From NCBI GenBank assembly GCA_030743445.1, contig JASLSL010000047.1, forward strand, positions 1-10,938: 10,938 nt of DNA, in the 5' to 3' direction. Positions within the stretch are counted from its first letter, which is position 1. The number at the start of each line of letters is the position of its first letter. Shown here in pieces: positions 1 to 4,958 of the stretch. Source of the DNA: Alphaproteobacteria bacterium. GTDB lineage: Bacteria; Pseudomonadota; Alphaproteobacteria; UBA8366. The notes under the pieces are model-generated. The model was not told the DNA's origin, searched no databases, and saw only the letters and a program-made list of their open reading frames with translations. A program made the position numbers and the translations under genes.

Positions 1-853
1 GCTCGGCTTCGCGATCGACGGCTCGAACGGGATTCGCGACCCGCAAGGCCTGCACGGACAAACCCTCGGCGTCCGGGTTCACACCGTGACCGCCGCCGCC
101 GGCGCGGTGCGCAATCTCGCGACCTGCGTCGAGCGTTGCCATCTCGATATCGGCGATTTTGTCATCAACGCCTATGCCGCCGGGCTGTCGTGCCTGGTCG
201 AGGACGAATTGGACCTCGGCGTCACGGTGATCGACATGGGTGGCGGGGTGACCTCGATCGCGGTGTTCTACGAAGGCGCCCTGGTGTGGTCGGACAGCGT
301 GCCGATCGGCGGGCGTCACATTACCGGCGACATCGCCCGCGGCCTCTCGACGCCGGTGGCGCATGCCGAGCGCCTCAAGACCCTGCACGGCAGCTGCCTG
401 CCCTCGCCGACCGACGAGCAGGAAATGATCTCCGCTCCGCGCGTCGGCGAGACCGACGAAAGCCAGGTCAACTCGCTGCCCAAGTCTTTCCTCGTCAGCA
501 TCATTGGACCGCGCGTCGAGGAGACCTTTGAACTCGTCCGCGAGCGACTCGACTCGACCAGGCTCGCCGGGCTCGGCGGCCGCCGCGTGGTGCTCACCGG
601 CGGCGCCAGCCAACTGCCGGGAGTGCGCGAGCTCGCCGGGCAGATCCTCGACAAGCAGGCCCGCATGGGCCGGCCGACCCAGCTTTCGGGTCTCGCTGAG
701 GCGACCTGCGGGCCGGCCTTCGCGACCTGCGCCGGGCTGCTCGCCTTCGCGGTCGACGACCGCGGCGAGGCACGGCCCCGGCCGGTGCGCGACAGCGAGC
801 CGACGGATGGAATGATCAACCGCCTTGGAGGATGGTTCCGTGAGAATTTCTGA
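1..853 (+). CDS. ftsA: Cell division protein FtsA, C-terminal part (5' end outside window)
   Basis: FtsA is an actin-like ATPase that anchors FtsZ filaments to the inner membrane and recruits later division proteins. The reading frame is open from base 2, giving 283 visible residues; the N-terminal third lies upstream. Visible in order: the end of the 1C domain (GIRDPQGLHGQTLGV), then the actin-family phosphate-binding block VIDMGGGVTSIAVF (bases about 227–268). Next comes PVAHAERLKTLHGSCL, typical of FtsA, then the nucleotide-binding block VVLTGGASQLPGVREL (about 587–634). The protein ends in GMINRLGGWFRENF, an amphipathic helix matching the family's membrane-targeting sequence. A GTG at 86 is internal, because FtsA homology continues upstream of it. 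ftsZ follows after 128 bases, as in most dcw clusters. Identification rests on recalled family sequence and synteny and is very secure. Confidence 0.97.
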   Translation, partial: LGFAIDGSNGIRDPQGLHGQTLGVRVHTVTAAAGAVRNLATCVERCHLDIGDFVINAYAAGLSCLVEDELDLGVTVIDMGGGVTSIAVFYEGALVWSDSVPIGGRHITGDIARGLSTPVAHAERLKTLHGSCLPSPTDEQEMISAPRVGETDESQVNSLPKSFLVSIIGPRVEETFELVRERLDSTRLAGLGGRRVVLTGGASQLPGVRELAGQILDKQARMGRPTQLSGLAEATCGPAFATCAGLLAFAVDDRGEARPRPVRDSEPTDGMINRLGGWFRENF

Positions 854-897
854 GCGACACCGAGAGTTTCGCCATCCCGCATCTCGCGGGGCGGCGA

Positions 898-954
898 CCC
901 GCCGGCAAATACCGGCACCCCCTAGCCCCGCCGGCGAGTGCCGGCAAACCCTAG
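898..954. repeat. Two tandem imperfect 28/29-bp repeats, each forming a GCCGG/CCGGC hairpin
   Basis: Unit 1 (898–925) and unit 2 (926–954) match at about 23 of 28 positions by eye, and both end in CCCTAG. Each holds an inverted repeat: arms 901–905 and 912–916 with loop CAAATA in unit 1; arms 930–934 and 941–945 with loop CGAGTG in unit 2. Unit 2 can extend to 6 bp with a 4-base loop. They lie between the ftsA stop and the ftsZ ribosome binding site, so they would sit in the ftsZ leader of a read-through mRNA. Function is unknown; transcript processing, translational control or a protein-binding site are all possible. There is no T run, so a terminator is unlikely. Confidence 0.7.
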
Positions 955-981
955 CATTGCAACAAAATCGCGGAGGCTGTA

Positions 982-2742
982 ATGACCATTAAGCTTTCGA
1001 TGCCCAAAATGGAGACGGAATTGAAACCCCGGATCACCGTTGTCGGCGTCGGTGGCGCCGGCGGCAACGCCGTCAACAACATGATTCAGTCGAACCTCGA
1101 TGGGGTCGACTTTGTCGTCTGCAACACCGATGCACAGGCGCTAAGCCAATCCCAGGCCGAGCGTAAAATCCAGATCGGCGTCTCGATCACCCAGGGTCTC
1201 GGCGCCGGGACCCGGCCCGAAATCGGCCGGGCCGCGGCCGAGGAGGCGCTCGAGGAAATCCTCGATCACCTGGCCGGCAGCCACATGGTGTTCGTCACCG
1301 CCGGCATGGGCGGCGGCACCGGCACCGGTGCCGGCCCGGTGATCGCGCGAGCCACCCGCGAGCACGGCATCCTCACCGTCGGCGTCGTCACCAAGCCCTT
1401 CCACTTCGAGGGCGCGACACGGATGAAGGTCGCCGAGGGCGGGATCGAGGATCTGCAGCAATATGTCGACACGCTGATCATCATCCCGAACCAGAACCTG
1501 TTCCGCGTCGCCAACGAGCAGACCACTTTCGCCGAAGCCTTCCGGATGGCGGACAACGTGCTCTACTCGGGCGTGCGCGGCGTGACCGACCTGATGGTCA
1601 TGCCGGGCCTCATCAACCTCGACTTCGCCGACGTCCGGACCGTGATGGGCGAGATGGGCAAGGCGATGATGGGCACCGGAGAGGCCGAGGGCGAAGGCCG
1701 CGCCATTGCCGCCGCCGAGGCCGCGATCTCCAACCCGCTGTTGGACGACATCACCATGCAGGGCGCCAAGGGTGTCCTGATCAACATCACCGGCGGTCCC
1801 GACATGACCCTGTTCGAGGTCGACGAGGCGGCGAACCGGATTCGCGACGAAGTCGACTCGGATGCCAACATCGTCTTCGGTTCGACCTTCGACGAGACGA
1901 TCGAGGGCAAGCTGCGCGTTTCGGTTGTCGCCACCGGAATCGAGGCTGACGCCAACGCCGCGCCGCGTCCGATGCCGCTCGGGCTCTCGAGCATGCCTCG
2001 GCGGCGGCCCGACGCGGCGCCGGCAGCCGAGCCGACGCCTGCAGCCGAAGCGAAACCGCCCGCCGCGGCGGCAAAGCCGGCAGCCGAGGTGAAACCGGCA
2101 CCCAGGCGTACCGCCACCGCGGTCGCCAAGCCGGTGACGGAGGTGAAACCGGCGGCGGAGGCGAAACCCTCGGCGGCGGAAGCGAGTCCGGCGGCCGAAG
2201 TGGAAGCACCGAAACCCACCGCGAAGCCGGAGCCTGCCCCGGCGGCCGCGCCGGAGGCGGCCCCCGAACCCGCGGCAGCGGAAGCACCCATGGCCCCGGA
2301 AGCCGAGGCGGCCGAGCCCGCGCCGGCCGAACGCGGTGCGTTCGTACGCAGCGAGGCCAAGCGCGCACCCTTCATCCCGCCCCCGGCGGCAAAGCCGCAG
2401 GATAAGGCGGGAAGCGCGCCGAGCCCCGAACCATTTGCCGCCGCGGCGATGGAAAACGCGCGCAGCGAGCCGGCGTCCGCCGCCAAGCGGCCGAGCCTGT
2501 TCGAGCGCATGACCGGAGCGGGTCGCGATCGCACTCCGGAACCGACTCCGGAGACGCAACCCGAGGCCGCGGAGGCCCCGGCGCAAACGTCGGAAAATAC
2601 ACTGGCGGCGGCGCTGGAGGACAAGGCGGAGAATGCCGCCAAGCCGCTCAGCGGACCGGGACCGGACGACCGGGCGCCGGTCTCGCAGGCGGAGGAGGAA
2701 ATGCTGGATATTCCGGCTTTCCTGCGCCGTCAAGCGAACTGA
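982..2742 (+). CDS. ftsZ: Cell division protein FtsZ with an unusually long C-terminal linker
   Basis: FtsZ is the tubulin-like GTPase that polymerises into the Z-ring at midcell. The ATG at 982 follows GGAGG (972–976) with good spacing, and the N-terminus (…LKPRITVVGVGGAGGNAVNNM) looks native. Visible motifs: glycine-rich nucleotide-binding loop at residues 22–28; tubulin signature GGGTGTG at 110–116; T7 synergy loop NLDFAD at 212–217, with D214 and D217 in the catalytic positions. The folded core ends near residue 321. About 250 residues of Ala/Pro/Glu/Lys-rich linker follow, interrupted by islands KRAPFIPPP (around 461–468) and PSLFERMTG (504–512). The end, EEEMLDIPAFLRRQAN (571–586), is the conserved peptide that binds FtsA and other partners. 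At 586 residues it is much longer than E. coli FtsZ (383), but extended linkers are known in alphaproteobacteria. It lies between ftsA and lpxC. Confidence 0.99.
   Translation: MTIKLSMPKMETELKPRITVVGVGGAGGNAVNNMIQSNLDGVDFVVCNTDAQALSQSQAERKIQIGVSITQGLGAGTRPEIGRAAAEEALEEILDHLAGSHMVFVTAGMGGGTGTGAGPVIARATREHGILTVGVVTKPFHFEGATRMKVAEGGIEDLQQYVDTLIIIPNQNLFRVANEQTTFAEAFRMADNVLYSGVRGVTDLMVMPGLINLDFADVRTVMGEMGKAMMGTGEAEGEGRAIAAAEAAISNPLLDDITMQGAKGVLINITGGPDMTLFEVDEAANRIRDEVDSDANIVFGSTFDETIEGKLRVSVVATGIEADANAAPRPMPLGLSSMPRRRPDAAPAAEPTPAAEAKPPAAAAKPAAEVKPAPRRTATAVAKPVTEVKPAAEAKPSAAEASPAAEVEAPKPTAKPEPAPAAAPEAAPEPAAAEAPMAPEAEAAEPAPAERGAFVRSEAKRAPFIPPPAAKPQDKAGSAPSPEPFAAAAMENARSEPASAAKRPSLFERMTGAGRDRTPEPTPETQPEAAEAPAQTSENTLAAALEDKAENAAKPLSGPGPDDRAPVSQAEEEMLDIPAFLRRQAN
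2020..2330 (+). repeat. Degenerate Ala/Glu/Lys/Pro repeats in the ftsZ linker
   Basis: This part of ftsZ encodes repeated short units of the form (A/V)E(A/V)KP separated by Ala/Pro runs, for example AAEAKPP, AAEVKPA, VTEVKPA and AAEAKPS. At DNA level the 14-mer GAGGTGAAACCGGC occurs identically at 2086–2099 and 2140–2153, exactly 18 codons apart, with weaker copies nearby. The reading frame is kept throughout. This pattern fits growth by in-frame duplication or slippage in a disordered linker that tolerates length change. Confidence 0.7.
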
Positions 2743-2759
2743 CGAAAGGCATCGAAGTA

Positions 2760-2779
2760 TTTTCGGCCTCGGCCGAAAA
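2760..2779. other. Near-perfect 20-bp palindrome just after ftsZ
   Basis: The arms TTTTCGGCC (2760–2768) and GGCCGAAAA (2771–2779) are fully complementary around a central TC, starting 17 bases after the ftsZ stop. As RNA it would fold as an 8-bp stem with a 4-base loop. There is no T run downstream on the plus strand, so it is not a classical intrinsic terminator. It could protect the ftsZ mRNA 3' end, weaken read-through, or be a protein-binding palindrome. Confidence 0.55.
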
Positions 2780-2797
2780 CGTGAGCAGTGTTAGGGA

Positions 2798-2833
2798 GTT
2801 ACGCGGTCGCCCCGGGAGGGGTGGCCGCGTAAC
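2798..2833. promoter_or_regulatory. 16-bp stem with a GGGA (GNRA-type) tetraloop, ftsZ–lpxC spacer
   Basis: GTTACGCGGTCGCCCC (2798–2813) pairs completely with GGGGTGGCCGCGTAAC (2818–2833), allowing two G·T pairs, around the loop GGGA (2814–2817). As plus-strand RNA this is a very stable hairpin capped by a GNRA-type tetraloop. The G·U pairs and GNRA cap occur in plus-strand RNA but not in the antisense RNA (A·C mismatches, TCCC loop), so a transcript read along the genes is the likelier functional form. The next bases (ATTTCGTAAC) lack a real T run. It may be a transcript-end stabiliser, a weak terminator, or part of a structured lpxC leader. No known riboswitch class was recognised. Confidence 0.65.
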
Positions 2834-2889
2834 ATTTCGTAACAAAGAGTGATTTGAGATCGTAACCTGGCGTTGATACACATTCCCTT

Positions 2890-2940
2890 GTGGATGGGAG
2901 ATCGTCCACCACAAAAACAACGGCTTGGCCGCCCGCCAAG
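2890..2940 (+). promoter_or_regulatory. Two further hairpins in the lpxC leader
   Basis: Two inverted repeats lie just upstream of lpxC. Arms GTGGAT (2890–2895) and GTCCAC (2904–2909) pair with one G·U. Arms CTTGGC (2924–2929) and GCCAAG (2935–2940) pair perfectly around CGCCC. With the longer stem at 2798–2833 they suggest a folded 5' leader ahead of the lpxC ribosome binding site. Short stems arise easily by chance in GC-rich DNA, so this is a weak call. Confidence 0.35.
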
Positions 2941-2966
2941 GCCGGATCAAGAAAAAGGCAAGACTT

Positions 2967-2971
2967 GGAGG
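2967..2971 (+). promoter_or_regulatory. Ribosome binding site that fixes the lpxC start
   Basis: GGAGG lies six bases before the GTG at 2978, a strong Shine-Dalgarno match at good spacing. The in-frame alternatives upstream, TTG 2873 and ATG 2894, have no comparable site. Homology to LpxC begins only after 2978. Together these favour GTG 2978 as the start. Confidence 0.8.
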
Positions 2972-2977
2972 TTAGGT

Positions 2978-3925
2978 GTGAGGAATCGGGTCAACGGGAC
3001 ATCCTTCCGGCAAACCACGCTGAGGAGCAGCATTCGCTGCAGCGGAATCGGTTTGCATACCGGCGAGAAAATCGCCATGACCCTGTATCCGGCCGAGCCC
3101 GGCACGGGTATCACCTTCCGTCGCGCCGACCTTGGCGGCGCCGAGATACCGGCCCAATTCGACAACGTCGTCGATACAAGGCTTTGCACCACGATTGCGA
3201 ACGAAGACGGCGCTTCGGTCGGCACCGTCGAACATCTCCTGGCCGCCTTCTCTGGCTGCGAGGTCGACAACGCGATGGTCGAGCTCGATGGCCCCGAAGT
3301 CCCGATCATGGACGGCAGCGCCGAACCTTTCGTTTTCCTGATCGATTGCGCGGGGCTCGCCTCCCAGAACGCCCCACGCCGGGCGATCCAAATTCTGCGC
3401 CCCGTCACCGTCAGCGACGATGGCCGCGAAGCCAGCTTGGAGCCTTCGGAACATTTCTCGATCAGCCTCGATATCGATTTCGACAATCCGCGAATCGGTA
3501 AGCAGGAACTCACCGTCGACGTGACCTCGCACCTGTTCAAGGCGGAAATCTGCCGCGCCCGGACGTTCGGCTTCCTGCACGAGGTCGAGGCCCTGAGGCA
3601 GTCCGGACTGGCGCTCGGGGGCTCGCTCGACAACGCCGTGGTTCTCAGCGGGGACGAAATCCTGAACGAGGGCGGCCTGCGCTACACCAACGAGTTCGTG
3701 CGCCACAAGGTGCTCGACTGCATCGGCGACCTTTACCTTGCCGGTGGCCCGCTAATCGGTCACTACAGCGGCCGCCGCGCCGGCCATGCGGTCCACAACA
3801 AACTGTTGCGGGCGTTGTTCGCGGACGCAAAGGCGTGGACCTGGACATCGCTGGAAGAGACGATCGCCGAGCCGGCCGAGGTCGAGGCGGCCTGGCCGGC
3901 GCCTCTGGTTGCCGCAACCGCCTGA
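2978..3925 (+). CDS. lpxC: UDP-3-O-acyl-N-acetylglucosamine deacetylase LpxC
   Basis: LpxC is the cytosolic zinc deacetylase that removes acetate from UDP-3-O-acyl-GlcNAc, the committed step of lipid A synthesis. Starting at GTG 2978 gives 315 residues, close to the family's usual 300–320. Near the start, TTLRSSIRCSGIGLHTGEK is the typical LpxC opening. E85 and H86 in VEHLLAAFSG match the catalytic Glu and zinc His of E. coli (E78, H79). H243 and D247 in VRHKVLDCIGDL are the other zinc ligands, and H270 in AGHAVHNKLL matches the catalytic H265. Spacing between these residues equals that in E. coli after the first offset, so the enzyme should be active. The in-frame extension to TTG 2873 adds a basic, Pro-rich stretch with no LpxC similarity. 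The gene sits between ftsZ and bamD behind a 235-base spacer, so it may have its own promoter or leader control. Confidence 0.97.
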   Translation: MRNRVNGTSFRQTTLRSSIRCSGIGLHTGEKIAMTLYPAEPGTGITFRRADLGGAEIPAQFDNVVDTRLCTTIANEDGASVGTVEHLLAAFSGCEVDNAMVELDGPEVPIMDGSAEPFVFLIDCAGLASQNAPRRAIQILRPVTVSDDGREASLEPSEHFSISLDIDFDNPRIGKQELTVDVTSHLFKAEICRARTFGFLHEVEALRQSGLALGGSLDNAVVLSGDEILNEGGLRYTNEFVRHKVLDCIGDLYLAGGPLIGHYSGRRAGHAVHNKLLRALFADAKAWTWTSLEETIAEPAEVEAAWPAPLVAATA

Positions 3926-3958
3926 CGGCGGCATTATCGAAATCCCCTCCCTCTGACC

Positions 3959-3981
3959 GGGCGGCACCCCGAGCGCCGCCC
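3959..3981. other. GGGCGGC/GCCGCCC hairpin after lpxC
   Basis: Arms at 3959–3965 and 3975–3981 form a perfect 7-bp GC-only stem with a 9-base loop, 33 bases after the lpxC stop. There is no T run. It could mark the lpxC transcript end with help from Rho, or stabilise it. Part of its loop and arm, GCACCCCGAGCG (3964–3975), recurs identically at 4043–4054 in the next hairpin. Confidence 0.45.
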
Positions 3982-3995
3982 CATGGCACTCACCT

Positions 3996-4013
3996 GCCGG
4001 TAGGAATGCCGGC
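3996..4013. repeat. GCCGG…CCGGC hairpin upstream of bamD, like those upstream of ftsZ
   Basis: GCCGG (3996–4000) and CCGGC (4009–4013) pair around an 8-base loop. Read with its flanks, TGCCGGTA…TGCCGGCG resembles the reverse complement of the first unit before ftsZ (TGCCGGTATTTGCCGGCGG), with extra loop bases. It may be one copy of a small dispersed palindromic repeat, or chance similarity in GC-rich DNA. Confidence 0.4.
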
Positions 4014-4020
4014 GATGCGA

Positions 4021-4029
4021 TGCTATATT
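4021..4029 (+). promoter_or_regulatory. Possible extended -10 promoter element for bamD–recN–ligA
   Basis: TGCTATATT has the form TGn followed by TATATT, matching an extended -10 for a housekeeping sigma factor at five of six hexamer positions. It lies 71 bases before the bamD start, in a locally AT-richer patch. No good -35 is present at 16–18 bases upstream. It is a weak call, because transcription from here would at once meet the hairpin and T run at 4038–4067. Confidence 0.3.
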
Positions 4030-4037
4030 TGCACTGC

Positions 4038-4067
4038 GGATCGCACCCCGAGCGACCCGGTTTTTTT
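4038..4067 (+). terminator. Probable intrinsic terminator between lpxC and bamD
   Basis: GGATCGC (4038–4044) and GCGACCC (4052–4058) form a 7-bp stem with one A·C mismatch and a 7-base loop. GG and then seven T residues (4061–4067) follow directly. Hairpin plus T run is the classical intrinsic terminator form and it points along the plus strand, so it would end transcripts from lpxC. It lies 32 bases before the bamD start. If the -10-like element just upstream is real, this would instead be an attenuator at the start of the bamD mRNA. Confidence 0.5.
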
Positions 4068-4099
4068 GGCACCATTCGATTAGGGAACTCTGGACTCCC

Positions 4100-4951
4100 G
4101 TGGCACCCGATTCCGTATCCTTCGAGCGCCAGTTGCGGCGTGCCGTCCCGTTGGTGATGGCGGCGCTGCTTGCGTCGTGCGATTCGCTGCCGGGCGTCTC
4201 GGAAGGCGACGAGCGGGACTTCTACCGGGACCGCACCGTCGAGTCGCTTTACAACAACGCGATGGATAACGTCGAAAGCGGCTGGTACACGACGGCGGCC
4301 GCGTTGTTCGACGAAGTCGAGCGCCAACACCCTTACTCGACTTGGGCGACCAAAGCCCAATTGATGGCGGCCTATTCGCAATATCTGCGCGATTCCTACG
4401 ACGAGGCGATCATCGCCCTCGACCGCTTCATCGAGCTGCACCCGGGTCATCCCGACGTTGCCTATGCGCAGTACCTCAAGGCGCTAAGCTATTACGAACA
4501 AATTTCCGACGTCGGCCGAGACCAGAAAATGACCCAGCTGGCGCTGGCTACGCTGCGCAACGTGGTCAAGCGGTATCCGGACACGACCTACGCCCGCGAT
4601 GCGCGCATCAAGTTGGATCTGACGCAGGACCATCTGGCCGGCAAGGAGATGGAGATCGGCCGCTACTACATGCGGCGAAAGGAGTATCTTGCCGCCATCA
4701 ACCGCTTCAAAACGGTAATCGAGAATTTCCAGACCACGACCCACGTGCCGGAAGCACTGCACCGCATGACAGAATCGTACCTTGCGCTCGGCATATCCGA
4801 CGAGGCGCAGATGACAACGGCGGTATTAGGCCACAACTACCCGGGCAGCCGCTGGTACGAGGACAGCTATGCCCTCTTGGATCGCGCGTCGCTGCAGCCC
4901 GAGCTCAAGAGGAGCTCTTGGCTGAGTTGGATGTGGGACTGGGCCTTCTGA
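4100..4951 (+). CDS. bamD: Outer-membrane assembly lipoprotein BamD (ComL/YfiO family)
   Basis: BamD is the essential lipoprotein partner of BamA in the complex that inserts β-barrel proteins into the outer membrane. The 283 residues open with a basic N-region (RQLRR), a short hydrophobic segment and the lipobox LLASC with lipidated C27. Five TPR-like helical repeats follow, with family-typical stretches such as NNAMDNVESGWYTTAAALF, DRFIELHPGHPDVAYAQYL and EIGRYYMRRKEYLAAINRF. The C-terminus is Trp-rich (SSWLSWMWDWAF) and extends beyond E. coli BamD (245 residues). The residue after the lipid Cys is Asp, which in E. coli tends to hold lipoproteins in the inner membrane. The GTG start has only a weak upstream AGGGA at distance; TTG 4133 would give a shorter but still valid signal peptide. 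recN begins seven bases after the stop, so the two are almost certainly cotranscribed. Confidence 0.94.
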   Translation: MAPDSVSFERQLRRAVPLVMAALLASCDSLPGVSEGDERDFYRDRTVESLYNNAMDNVESGWYTTAAALFDEVERQHPYSTWATKAQLMAAYSQYLRDSYDEAIIALDRFIELHPGHPDVAYAQYLKALSYYEQISDVGRDQKMTQLALATLRNVVKRYPDTTYARDARIKLDLTQDHLAGKEMEIGRYYMRRKEYLAAINRFKTVIENFQTTTHVPEALHRMTESYLALGISDEAQMTTAVLGHNYPGSRWYEDSYALLDRASLQPELKRSSWLSWMWDWAF

Positions 4952-4958
4952 CCGGGCG

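Noticed and set aside
1563..2642. 359-residue Ala/Ser-rich minus-strand frame inside ftsZ
   Set aside because: The composition is simply the reverse reading of the Ala/Pro/Glu linker repeats; no start signals or family similarity.
1141..2733. 530-residue open frame on the minus strand across ftsZ
   Set aside because: It mirrors ftsZ codon by codon in GC-rich DNA, and its translation is Arg/Gly/His-rich low complexity with no recognisable domain or ribosome binding site. The plus strand encodes a certain FtsZ.
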